A DNA stretch of 7,936 nucleotides from Rhodospirillales bacterium (GCA_007131045.1 SLRI01000558.1:1-7936), one strand, 5' to 3'. Counted from the stretch's first letter, positions 1 through 7,269 are shown. The notes: generated by a model not told the origin, from the sequence alone. Made by a program: numbers and translations.

Positions 1-12
1 GACCGGTGGGGC

Positions 13-35
13 GTGGGGAGGCGTTGCCTCCCCAC
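13..35. terminator. Perfect 10-bp hairpin downstream of gcdH
   Basis: The arms at 13-22 (GTGGGGAGGC) and 26-35 (GCCTCCCCAC) are perfectly complementary around a 3-base loop. The hairpin starts 15 bases after the stop codon of the minus-strand glutaryl-CoA dehydrogenase gene, which is where a terminator belongs. On the minus strand it is followed by GC-rich sequence with no T run. On the plus strand it is followed by a T-rich stretch (37-51). It may therefore act in both directions or end a plus-strand gene lying left of the window. A role as terminator is inferred. Confidence 0.6.
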
Positions 36-50
36 ATCCTTTCCCTTATT

Positions 51-1268
51 TCAAGCGCCCGTGAAAGCCTGCAACCCCGTCTGCGCTCGACCCAGAATCA
101 GCGCGTGGATGTCGTGGGTGCCTTCGTAGGTGTTGACGGCTTCGAGGTTCATGACGTGGCGGATGACGTGGTATTCGTCGGCGATGCCGTTGCCGCCGTG
201 CATGTCGCGGGAGGCGCGGGCGACATCGAGTGCCTTGCCGCAATTGTTGCGTTTGATCAGCGAGATCATCTCCGGGGCCACCGTGCCTTCGTCGAACAGC
301 CGGCCGACCCGCAGGGCCGCCTGCAGGCCCAGGGTGATCTCGGTCTGCATGTCGGCCAGCTTCTTCTGGATAAGCTGATTGGCGGCCAAGGGCCGGCCGA
401 ACTGCTTTCTGTCCAAGGTGTAGCTCCTGGCCGCATGCCAGCAGAACTCGGCCGCCCCCATCGTCCCCCAGGATATCCCGTAGCGCGCCCGGTTGAGGCA
501 GCCGAACGGGCCCTTGAGGCCCTTGACGTTGGGCAGGAGATTGGCGTCGGGCACGAAGCAGTCGTCGAGCTGGATCATCCCGGTGACCGAGGCGCGCAAG
601 CTGAACTTGCCCTCGATCTTGGGCGCCTCGAAGCCCTCGGTGCCCCGCTCGACGATGAAGCCGCGGATGTCGCCGGCGTCATCCTTGGCCCAGACGATGG
701 CGAGGTCGGCGATCGGGCTGTTGGTGATCCAGGTCTTCGAGCCCGACAGCCGATAGCCGCCAGGGGCCTTATTGGCCCGGGTGGTCATGCTGCCCGGATC
801 GGAGCCGGCATCGGGCTCGGTCAGGCCGAAGCAGCCGACCAGTTCGCCCTTGGCCAGCTTGGGCAGGTACTTCTTCTTCTGGCTCTCGTCGCCATAGGCG
901 AAGATCGGGTGCATGACGAGCGAGGACTGCACGCTCATCGCCGAGCGATAGCCGGAGTCGACCCGCTCGACCTCGCGCGCGATCAGCCCGTAGGCGACGT
1001 AGGACGCTTCCGCACCGCCGTAGGCCTCGGGCAGCGTCGAGCCCAGAAAGCCCAGCTCGCCGAGCTCCGTCATGATCTCCTGGTGGAAGATCTCGTGGCG
1101 GTTGGCCTCCAGGATGCGCGGCATCAGCGCGTTCTGGCAGTAGTCGAACGCCGCCTCCTGGATGAGCCGCTCGCTCTCGTCGAGCTGGTCGGCGAGGCGC
1201 AGCGGGTCGGCCCAGTCGAAGACGGGCTTGGTTGCGGCTGCGGCTCCATGATCGGGCATGGCGGTCAT
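51..1268 (-). CDS. gcdH: Glutaryl-CoA dehydrogenase (acyl-CoA dehydrogenase family)
   Basis: A 405-residue cytoplasmic FAD enzyme expected to oxidise and decarboxylate glutaryl-CoA to crotonyl-CoA in lysine, hydroxylysine and tryptophan breakdown, passing electrons to electron-transfer flavoprotein. The central segment closely resembles mammalian glutaryl-CoA dehydrogenase: GYRSAMSVQSSLVMHP at 106-121 carries the Arg (108) that binds the glutaryl carboxylate, GCFGLTEPDAGSDP at 145-158 and KTWITN at 178-183 are flavin-site motifs, and the catalytic base is Glu382 in NTYEGTHDIH (379-388). Length matches the mature mammalian enzyme of about 395 residues. I chose the ATG at 1268 because GGAG (1276-1279) precedes it with 7-base spacing; an upstream ATG at 1340 would add 24 unrelated residues. 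A second in-frame ATG lies three codons further in. It is the last gene of the minus-strand cluster, 75 bases after the TPR gene. No fault is visible in the frame. Family is certain; substrate is very likely, given the Arg and Glu motifs. Confidence 0.93.
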   Translation of the reverse strand: MTAMPDHGAAAATKPVFDWADPLRLADQLDESERLIQEAAFDYCQNALMPRILEANRHEIFHQEIMTELGELGFLGSTLPEAYGGAEASYVAYGLIAREVERVDSGYRSAMSVQSSLVMHPIFAYGDESQKKKYLPKLAKGELVGCFGLTEPDAGSDPGSMTTRANKAPGGYRLSGSKTWITNSPIADLAIVWAKDDAGDIRGFIVERGTEGFEAPKIEGKFSLRASVTGMIQLDDCFVPDANLLPNVKGLKGPFGCLNRARYGISWGTMGAAEFCWHAARSYTLDRKQFGRPLAANQLIQKKLADMQTEITLGLQAALRVGRLFDEGTVAPEMISLIKRNNCGKALDVARASRDMHGGNGIADEYHVIRHVMNLEAVNTYEGTHDIHALILGRAQTGLQAFTGA

Positions 1269-1343
1269 CGACGCTCTCCAAGGTAAGGCGCTCCGGTTTC
1301 GATTATAGCGCCAGACGCCCTGCTTGCCACATCGCGGCACGGC

Positions 1344-2696
1344 TCAGTCGCCGGCCGTGGGGGCCAGCTGCAGATCTCGGGTCTCGGTCACGAGCTCGAT
1401 CAGCCGGTTCTCCACCTCGAGGGCGGCATCGTTGCGGTCGAGGGTACGCAGCACGATGGCGTAGTTGGCGAGCACGTCGCGCAGCAGAACGGGATCGGCC
1501 GACCGTCCGGGACCGTCGAGGACCTCGAGCGTGGCCTCGAGGTCGCCCGCCGCCTCCAGCGGCCGGCCGCGCTCGAACTTGACCGAGCCGCGATTGTTCA
1601 AGGCCGTCGCGAGGCGCGGATCGTCGGCGGCGGCCAGCAGCTCCACCACGGTATCGAGGCTGGCCTCGGCGGCCTCGAGGTCGCCGGCCGCGACCGCCGT
1701 CTCGGCGAGCCCCCAGCGCAGCTCCGCCTCGACCGCCGGTGCAGCCTCGGGGCTGGCATCGAGCTGCCGCTCGAGCATCGCTGCGGCCCGGGTCTCGCCG
1801 CCCACCGCCGCCAGCGCCCGGGCACAGGTCGCAACCAGCGCCGCCCCGCTCGGCGCATCGTCGAACGGCAGGGCCCGGTCGACAACGTGGGTCTCGCAGA
1901 GCAAGACGGCATCGTCGAGCGAGCCTCGGCGGAGGAGCACGTCGACCGTCCGCCCGAGCAGGTACGCAGGCGGTGCCGCGGCCGCCTCGACCGCGTCCCG
2001 CAGCACCCCCTCGGCGGTCGCGAGATCGCCCTGATCGACAGCGACGGCGGCGAAATTGCCGGCACTCTCGAAGGTCAGCCGATGCGCCGGGCCCAGCCGC
2101 TCGCGGCGCAACGCATGGGCCTCGCCCAGCGCCACCGAAGCGGCCTCGAGCTCGCCCAGGTCCAAGAGCAGGACGCCGAGGTTGTTGAGGCTCTCGGCGA
2201 TATCGGGGTGGCCCTCGTCGAGCACCTCGCGGCGCACGCCCAAGGCCGCCTCGTGCAGCGTGCGGGCGCGCGGCAGATTGCCCATGCGCCGCTCGAGCTC
2301 GGCCAGATTGTTGAGGCTTTCGGCGATCGCCGGGTCGCGCGCCCCGAACACCGCCCGGCGAATCGCCAGCGCCCGCTCGAACAGGGCGCGGGCCTCGCTG
2401 GTGTCGTCCTGCTCGAGCAGCACCACCGCGAGGTTGCTGGCGACCACGGCGACCCGCGCGTCGTCGTCGGTCATCCGGTCGATCGGCGGCGGTGCCGCGG
2501 CAGCCGCCGCGTCCAGCGCGTCGAGCGCCGCCCGAAAGGCCTGCTCGGCGGCCGTCCAGTCGTCGGCCGCCGCAGCAGCCACCCCCGCCGCGTTCAGCTC
2601 GGCCCAATCCCGCTCGTCGCCGAGCGCGATTGGGGTCGCCGCCAGCCAGGCGGCGAGGCAGAATGCGGCGACCGCGCGCGGCAACCAACCCGACAC
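1344..2696 (-). CDS. Exported tetratricopeptide-repeat protein
   Basis: A 450-residue protein of unknown function. Residues 1-26 look like a Sec signal peptide: a short basic start (MSGWLPR), a hydrophobic Ala/Leu core and a likely cut after about Gly26, so a periplasmic location is inferred. The rest is Ala/Leu/Glu-rich TPR sequence. Clear helix-turn-helix units lie near 33-63, 86-117, 124-159, 166-201 and 208-240, and more degenerate ones at about 322-355, 363-395 and 405-435. Units three and four share the phrase IAESLNNL and the 42-residue spacing of kinesin-light-chain-type TPRs. No catalytic domain is visible, so it is probably a protein-binding scaffold. The GTG at 2696 is chosen because it gives the signal peptide and lies 14 bases after the dehydratase stop. 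Its ribosome site is weak (GAGG about 12 bases upstream), suggesting translational coupling. Reading the frame further upstream to 3137 only overlaps the dehydratase. An exported scaffold between two cytoplasmic catabolic enzymes is odd. Confidence 0.85.
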   Translation of the reverse strand: MSGWLPRAVAAFCLAAWLAATPIALGDERDWAELNAAGVAAAAADDWTAAEQAFRAALDALDAAAAAAPPPIDRMTDDDARVAVVASNLAVVLLEQDDTSEARALFERALAIRRAVFGARDPAIAESLNNLAELERRMGNLPRARTLHEAALGVRREVLDEGHPDIAESLNNLGVLLLDLGELEAASVALGEAHALRRERLGPAHRLTFESAGNFAAVAVDQGDLATAEGVLRDAVEAAAAPPAYLLGRTVDVLLRRGSLDDAVLLCETHVVDRALPFDDAPSGAALVATCARALAAVGGETRAAAMLERQLDASPEAAPAVEAELRWGLAETAVAAGDLEAAEASLDTVVELLAAADDPRLATALNNRGSVKFERGRPLEAAGDLEATLEVLDGPGRSADPVLLRDVLANYAIVLRTLDRNDAALEVENRLIELVTETRDLQLAPTAGD

Positions 2697-2710
2697 GCCG
2701 GGCTCGGGCC

Positions 2711-4495
2711 TCAGTGGTTGCGGCGCGGGTTGCCGTGGGTCTCGACCACGCGCAGATGCATCACCGCGGGCTCGAGGCAGGCGCCGGTCGAGAGCTGGCC
2801 GATCATGCCGCGCTGGATCTCCTGCCAAGGGGTCTGGCTGGGCGGGATCTTGGGCTCGATCTTCGCCCGGCGGGCTTCGATCTCCTCCGGGCTCAACAGG
2901 ATGTCGAGCTTGCGGTTGTGCAGATCGAAGCGGATCTTGTCGCCGTTCTCGATGATCGCGAGATTGCCGCCGACGGCAGCCTCGGGCGAGGCGTTGAGGA
3001 TTGACGGGCTCTCGGACGTGCCGCTCTGCCGGCCGTCGCCGACCGTCGGCAGGGCCTTGATGCCCTTCTTCATCAGCTTGATCGGCGGGCGCATGTTGAC
3101 CACCTCGGCTGCACCCGGATAGCCCACGGGGCCACAATTCCTGATGAAGAGGAAGCAGTCCTCGTCGATATCCAGGCTCTCGTCGTCGATCTTGTCGTGG
3201 TAGTCCTCCGGGCCCTCGAAGACGATCGCCCGGCCGACGAAGACGCCCGGCTGCTCCGGGTCCTCGAGGTATTTCGCGCGGAACTCGGGGGTCACGACCG
3301 AGGTCTTCATCACCGCGCTATCGAAAAGATTGCCGGAGATGATGACGAAACCCGCCTCGGGCATCATCGGCTCGTCATAGCTGCGGATGACCTTGCGATC
3401 GACGTAGAGATCGAGGCTCTCGATGTTCTCGCCGAAGGTCTTGCCGCTGACCGTCATGACGTCGTTGTGCCAGCGGCCCTTGCCCATCAGCTCCTTGACT
3501 ACCGCCGGCAGGCCGCCGGCACGGTAGTAGTCCTCGCCGAGATATTGCCCGGCCGGCTGCATGTCGACGAGGAGCGGGATGTCGTAGCCCATCTCCCAGT
3601 CCTTGATGTCGAGCTCGACGCCCATGTGCCGGGCGATCGCGATGACGTGCGGCGGGCAGTTGGTCGAAGCGCCGATGGCCGCAGCCGCGAAGATCGCGTT
3701 CTCGAACGCCTTCCTGGTCAGCACCTGCGACGGGCGGAGATCCTCGTGGACCATCTCGACGATCCGCTTGCCCGTGGCATAGGCCATCTGGCCACGCTCG
3801 CGGTAGGGGCCGGGGATGGCCGCACAGCCGGGCAGCGACATGCCGAGCGCCTCGGCCATGGCGTTCATCGAGGAGGCCGTGCCCATGGTGTTGCAGTGCC
3901 CGACCGAGGGGGCCGAGGCGCAGGTCATGTCCATGAACTCGTCGTAGCCGATCTCGCCCTTGGCCATCAGCTGACGCGCGTGCCAGACGACCATGCCGGA
4001 GCCGGCGAGATCGCCCTTGTAGTAGCCGTTGAGCATCGGCCCGCCGGAGAGCACGATGGCCGGAATGTTGACCGTGGCGGCACCCATCAGGCAGGCGGGC
4101 GTGGTCTTGTCGCAGCCGGTGGTGAGCACGACGCCGTCGATCGGATAGCCGTAGAGGATCTCGACCAGCGAGAGATATTGCAGGTTGCGGTCGAGGGCCG
4201 CGGTCGGCCGCTTCAGGGTCTCCTGGATCGGGTGGATCGGGAACTCGAGCGGCACGCCGCCCATGTCGCGGATGCCGTCACGGACGCGGCTCGCTAGCTC
4301 GATGTGGTGCCGGTTGCAGGGCGCGACGTCGGAGCCGGTCTGGGCGATGCCGATGATCGGCCGGCCGGACTGCAGCTCCTCGCGGGTCAGGCCGAAATTG
4401 AGCTGGCGCTCGAGGTAGAGGGCCGTCATGTCCGGCTCGGCGGGGTTGTCCCACCAATCCTGGCTCCTCAGTCGGCGCTTCTTGTCATCGGCCAC
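2711..4495 (-). CDS. Sugar-acid dehydratase, IlvD/Edd family (xylonate/arabonate type)
   Basis: A 594-residue cytoplasmic Fe-S enzyme expected to dehydrate a sugar acid such as D-xylonate or L-arabonate to the 2-keto-3-deoxy acid. It resembles Caulobacter XylD and Rhizobium L-arabonate dehydratase along its whole length. Numbered from the GTG, [2Fe-2S] ligands are Cys60 (PCNRHH), Cys128 (TTGCDKTTP) and Cys201 (GHCNTMG); Lys130 matches the carbamylated Mg-ligand lysine; Glu92 and Glu464 match Mg ligands; Ser491/Thr493 in GRQSGTSESPS match the catalytic pair. An ATG at 4555 would add 20 residues. I prefer the GTG at 4495: AGGGAGA (4502-4508) precedes it by 6 bases, the 594-residue length and cysteine positions then agree with the family to about one residue, and the longer start lies inside a candidate -10 box. 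It is the first gene of the cluster. The exact sugar acid cannot be read from sequence; branched-chain dihydroxy-acid dehydratase is unlikely given the XylD-like motifs. Confidence 0.92.
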   Translation of the reverse strand: MADDKKRRLRSQDWWDNPAEPDMTALYLERQLNFGLTREELQSGRPIIGIAQTGSDVAPCNRHHIELASRVRDGIRDMGGVPLEFPIHPIQETLKRPTAALDRNLQYLSLVEILYGYPIDGVVLTTGCDKTTPACLMGAATVNIPAIVLSGGPMLNGYYKGDLAGSGMVVWHARQLMAKGEIGYDEFMDMTCASAPSVGHCNTMGTASSMNAMAEALGMSLPGCAAIPGPYRERGQMAYATGKRIVEMVHEDLRPSQVLTRKAFENAIFAAAAIGASTNCPPHVIAIARHMGVELDIKDWEMGYDIPLLVDMQPAGQYLGEDYYRAGGLPAVVKELMGKGRWHNDVMTVSGKTFGENIESLDLYVDRKVIRSYDEPMMPEAGFVIISGNLFDSAVMKTSVVTPEFRAKYLEDPEQPGVFVGRAIVFEGPEDYHDKIDDESLDIDEDCFLFIRNCGPVGYPGAAEVVNMRPPIKLMKKGIKALPTVGDGRQSGTSESPSILNASPEAAVGGNLAIIENGDKIRFDLHNRKLDILLSPEEIEARRAKIEPKIPPSQTPWQEIQRGMIGQLSTGACLEPAVMHLRVVETHGNPRRNH

Positions 4496-4501
4496 GAACC
4501 G

Positions 4502-4508
4502 TCTCCCT
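4502..4508 (-). promoter_or_regulatory. Ribosome binding site deciding the dehydratase start
   Basis: Read on the minus strand this is AGGGAGA, six bases before the GTG at 4495. The alternative ATG at 4555 has no recognisable Shine-Dalgarno sequence upstream (the preceding bases read gtggtggt). This supports the shorter, GTG-initiated protein. Confidence 0.65.
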
Positions 4509-4527
4509 GTGTCATCCGTCGTGTTGT

Positions 4528-4543
4528 CGTCGAACTCTCGACG
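4528..4543. repeat. Inverted repeat CGTCGA-N4-TCGACG, candidate operator
   Basis: Perfect 6-bp arms (4528-4533 and 4538-4543) flank a 4-base spacer in the region between the divergent dehydratase and TctC-receptor genes. It falls at about +1 to +16 of the candidate minus-strand promoter, where a repressor would block transcription. CG-rich palindromes occur by chance in such GC-rich DNA, so the operator role is a guess. No regulator gene is in the window to pair with it. Confidence 0.3.
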
Positions 4544-4550
4544 CCGACTG

Positions 4551-4580
4551 TTCATACCACCACTGGAGCGAGGGCCGCAA
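4551..4580 (-). promoter_or_regulatory. Candidate sigma70-like promoter for the dehydratase cluster
   Basis: On the minus strand TTGCGG (4580-4575) and TATGAA (4556-4551) are separated by 18 bases, matching the consensus at 3 and 4 of 6 positions. Transcription would start near 4543-4545 and leave a leader of about 50 bases before the GTG at 4495. No better match was found by eye between the two divergent genes. No convincing promoter for the plus-strand receptor gene was seen. Confidence 0.3.
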
Positions 4581-4674
4581 TCGGTCGGGGCGATCCCGAA
4601 AGATCCGGCTTGTCTCCGCTTCGGCGACGGGCCAGTTTGCGCAAAACGATCATGCCCAAGGAGTTTCTCGCGTC

Positions 4675-5682
4675 ATGCGTCGATTACCCGCTTCGCCGCC
4701 CGCAGCGTCACGACGCCACCTCCTCGCCGGCCTGGGTGCCGGGGCGGCCGTCCTCGCCGGGCTGCCGCGGCACGGCCGGGGCCAGACCACCGACCGGCTG
4801 CATTTTCTCGTGCCGGCCGGGGTCGGCGGCGGCTGGGACCAGACCGCGCGGGCGGTGGCCGAGGCGATGACCCGGGCCGGGCTGGTGCAGAGCGCCACCC
4901 TCGAGCACGTCTCCGGCGGCGGCGGGGCGCGGGCGATCGGCTACCTGGTGGCGACCGGGCAGAACCAAGCGCAGACGCTGATGGTGAGCTCGACGCCGAT
5001 CGTGCTCAGGGCGGTGCGCGGCGCGACGCCGTCCTATCGCGAGCTCTTGCCCGTCGCCTCGGTGATCGGCGACTACGCCGTGATCGCGGTGCGCGCCGAC
5101 AGCCCCTACCACGATTTCGCGTCGCTCGCGGCCGCGGTGCGCCGCTCACCCGACGATGTCTGGATCGCCGGCGGCTCGGTGCGCGGCGGCATGGACCACC
5201 TGCTCGCCGCCCGGATGTTCAACGCCGCGGCCGGCGTCGATCCCAAGGCCGTCCGCTACCTGCCCTACGATGCCGGCGGTGCCGCGATGGAGGCACTGTT
5301 GACCCTGCCGCAGGTCGACGCCCTCTCGACCGGGCTCGGTGAGGTCCTGGAGAGGCCGGAGCGCAGCGCCCTTCGGGTGCTCGCCGTGACCGCCCCCGAG
5401 CGGCTGCCCGAAGTCCCGGGCGCGCCGACCCTGCGCGAGCTCGGCCACGACATCACCTTCGTCAACTGGCGCGGCTTCTTCGCCGCCCCGCAGCTGCCCG
5501 CGTCGACTGCCGACCGTTATGCCGATCTGCTCGGCCGGCTGGTCGAGACGCCGGAGTGGGATGCGGTGCGCTCCCGGCACGGCTGGCAGAGCCTCTACCG
5601 GGCGCGGGCGGATTTCCAGACCTTCCTGCAGGCCGAGGAGGCCACGGCACAGGCGTATCTGGCGGCCCTCGACCTCGCCTGA
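4675..5682 (+). CDS. TctC-family tripartite carboxylate transporter substrate-binding protein
   Basis: A 335-residue periplasmic receptor expected to capture a carboxylate and deliver it to a TctA/TctB membrane pair. Residues 13-36 form a twin-arginine-type signal: SRRHLL, then a glycine/alanine-rich hydrophobic stretch. The mature protein follows Salmonella TctC along its length: LVPAGVGGGWDQTARAVAEA (44-63) is the ligand-loop motif with Asp56, followed by GDYAVIAVRADSPY, then VDPKAVRYLPYDAGG, then RLPEVPGAPTLRELGHDI and NWRGFFAAP. This places it nearer true tricarboxylate receptors than the broad Bug group. The ATG at 4675 has AAGGAG at 4658-4663, an 11-base gap that is slightly long. It is transcribed away from the dehydratase cluster and ends in a hairpin. 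No tctA or tctB is in the window, so it may be an orphan receptor using a transporter encoded elsewhere. Family is confident; the ligand is unknown, with citrate-like or sugar acids possible. Confidence 0.9.
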   Translation: MRRLPASPPAASRRHLLAGLGAGAAVLAGLPRHGRGQTTDRLHFLVPAGVGGGWDQTARAVAEAMTRAGLVQSATLEHVSGGGGARAIGYLVATGQNQAQTLMVSSTPIVLRAVRGATPSYRELLPVASVIGDYAVIAVRADSPYHDFASLAAAVRRSPDDVWIAGGSVRGGMDHLLAARMFNAAAGVDPKAVRYLPYDAGGAAMEALLTLPQVDALSTGLGEVLERPERSALRVLAVTAPERLPEVPGAPTLRELGHDITFVNWRGFFAAPQLPASTADRYADLLGRLVETPEWDAVRSRHGWQSLYRARADFQTFLQAEEATAQAYLAALDLA

Positions 5683-5730
5683 GCCGGCGGCCGCACCGGC
5701 CTCCCGCAGGTGCGGCCCGAGCCGGCCTTT
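5683..5730 (+). terminator. Long GC-rich hairpin after the TctC receptor gene
   Basis: It begins directly after the TGA. Outer arms GCCGGC (5683-5688 and 5721-5726) and inner arms GGCCGCACC (5689-5697) and GGTGCGGCC (5709-5717) pair perfectly around an 11-base loop, with one 3-base bulge (cga, 5718-5720). CTTT follows at 5727-5730, so the U tract is short. It probably ends receptor transcription and insulates guaB. Confidence 0.65.
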
Positions 5731-5756
5731 CGGCAGCGCAGCATGCGCCCTATATC
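5728..5756 (+). promoter_or_regulatory. Weak candidate promoter for guaB
   Basis: TATATC at 5751-5756 is the most AT-rich hexamer between the terminator hairpin and guaB. The -35 position 17 bases upstream reads TTTCGG, a poor match. A short inverted repeat (GCGCA 5736-5740, TGCGC 5744-5748) sits between the two boxes. guaB needs its own promoter if the hairpin works, but this assignment is tentative. Confidence 0.2.
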
Positions 5757-5787
5757 GAGGGGAATTCCAGCCCGTCAGGATCCGCCC

Positions 5788-7269
5788 ATGTCGCTGCCGC
5801 CCAGACTTTCGATCCGTGACGCGCTCACCTTCGACGACGTGCTGCTCGAGCCCGCCTATTCCGAGGTGCTGCCCGCGACGGTCGAAGTGCGAACCACGCT
5901 CGCAGCCGAGATCGACCTCGAGATCCCGGTGATCTCGGCCGCCATGGACACCGTGACCGAGGCACCCATGGCGATCGCCATGGCGCAACAGGGCGGGCTC
6001 GGCATCATCCACAAGAATCTCGGGCGCGACGAGCAGGCGGCCCAGGTCCGCCAGGTCAAGAAGTTCGAGGCCGGGATCGTCGTCAACCCGGTCACCGTCA
6101 ATCCCGACACGCCGCTGGCCGAGGCGCTCGAGCTGATGGGCCGGCACCGCATCTCGGGCGTGCCGGTGGTCGACCCGGATACCCAGCGGCTCGCCGGCAT
6201 CCTCACCAACCGCGACGTCCGCTTCGTCGAGTCGAGCGCCAGGCCGGTGCGCGAGCTGATGACCGCAGAGAACCTGGTCACCGTCTCCGAGACCGTCGGC
6301 CGCGAGGAGGCGATGCAGGTGCTGCACCGCCACCGGATCGAGAAGCTGCTGGTGGTCGACGAGGCCTACCGGCTGATCGGGCTGATGACCGTCAAGGACA
6401 TCGAGAAAGCCGCCAAGTTCCCGCATGCGGTGAAGGACGGCCAGGGCCGACTCAGGGTCGGTGCTGCGACCGGCACAGGTGCTGCCGGGCTCGAGCGGGC
6501 GCTGGCGCTGATCGAGGCCGGGGTCGACGTGCTGGTGGTGGATACCGCGCACGGCCATTCGGCAGGCGTGCTCGAGGCCGTTTCCCGGATCCGCCGCGAG
6601 ACCAACCGGGCCCGGATCATCGGCGGCAATGTGGCGACCGGCGAAGGGGCGCAGGCGCTGATCGACAAGGGGGCCGATGCGATCAAGGTCGGAATCGGCC
6701 CGGGCTCGATCTGCACCACCCGGATCGTCGCCGGCGTCGGGGTGCCGCAGCTCACCGCCATCCTCGACGTCGCCGGCCGCTGCCGCCCGCAGAACGTGCC
6801 GGTGATCGCCGATGGCGGCATCCGCTCGTCGGGCGATCTCGCCAAGGCCATCGCGGCGGGTGCGGACTGCGCCATGCTGGGCTCGATGTTCGCCGGCACC
6901 GACGAGGCGCCGGGCGAAGTGTTCCTCTACCAGGGCCGCTCCTACAAGTCCTATCGCGGCATGGGCTCGATCGGGGCGATGGCCCGCGGCTCGGCCGACC
7001 GCTACTTCCAGCAGGAGGTCCAGGACCAGCTCAAGCTGGTGCCGGAAGGGGTCGAGGGCCGGGTCCCCTATCGCGGCCCGGTCGCCAATATCGTCCACCA
7101 GCTGGTCGGCGGGCTGCGCTCGGCCATGGGCTATACCGGCAACGCCAGCCTGGCGGCGATGCAGGAAGGCTGCCGGTTCGTGCGGATCACCGGTGCCGGG
7201 GTGCGGGAAAGCCACGTGCACGACGTCGCGATCACTCGCGAAGCGCCCAACTACCGCCGGGATCTCTGA
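5788..7269 (+). CDS. guaB: Inosine-5'-monophosphate dehydrogenase
   Basis: A 493-residue cytoplasmic enzyme that oxidises IMP to XMP with NAD+, the committed step to guanine nucleotides. The TIM-barrel N-terminus begins with LTFDDVLLEPAYSEVLP (13-29) and PVISAAMDTVTE (47-58). A pair of CBS modules, nucleotide-sensing regulatory domains, occupies about 95-210. The barrel resumes with DTAHGH (252-257), IGGNVAT (278-284), the catalytic loop VGIGPGSICTTR with nucleophile Cys309, ADGGIRSSGD (341-350) and the flap with YRGMGSIGAM (389-398) and the Arg405-Tyr406 dyad in ADRYFQ. Length is normal for the bacterial enzyme (about 487-490). The ATG at 5788 has AGGA at 5777-5780, 7 bases upstream; the frame stays open to 5710 but that part resembles no IMPDH. 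In many alphaproteobacteria guaB precedes an RNA methyltransferase gene and guaA; here neither follows within the window. All key residues are present, so the enzyme should be active. Confidence 0.97.
   Translation: MSLPPRLSIRDALTFDDVLLEPAYSEVLPATVEVRTTLAAEIDLEIPVISAAMDTVTEAPMAIAMAQQGGLGIIHKNLGRDEQAAQVRQVKKFEAGIVVNPVTVNPDTPLAEALELMGRHRISGVPVVDPDTQRLAGILTNRDVRFVESSARPVRELMTAENLVTVSETVGREEAMQVLHRHRIEKLLVVDEAYRLIGLMTVKDIEKAAKFPHAVKDGQGRLRVGAATGTGAAGLERALALIEAGVDVLVVDTAHGHSAGVLEAVSRIRRETNRARIIGGNVATGEGAQALIDKGADAIKVGIGPGSICTTRIVAGVGVPQLTAILDVAGRCRPQNVPVIADGGIRSSGDLAKAIAAGADCAMLGSMFAGTDEAPGEVFLYQGRSYKSYRGMGSIGAMARGSADRYFQQEVQDQLKLVPEGVEGRVPYRGPVANIVHQLVGGLRSAMGYTGNASLAAMQEGCRFVRITGAGVRESHVHDVAITREAPNYRRDL

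Noticed and set aside
6..1286. Plus-strand open frame of 426 codons opposite gcdH
   Set aside because: It is the antisense shadow of glutaryl-CoA dehydrogenase, with low-complexity translation and no domain signal.
2697..3137. N-terminal extension of the TPR protein to an ATG at 3137
   Set aside because: It would overlap the dehydratase by more than 400 bases. The extra residues are Arg/Pro/Gly-rich and the signal peptide starts at the GTG at 2696.
1887..4297. Plus-strand open frames (1887-3122 and 3197-4297) opposite the TPR and dehydratase genes
   Set aside because: Arg/Ala/Gly/Asp-rich shadows of recognised minus-strand genes. The first spans two real genes, as chance frames do.
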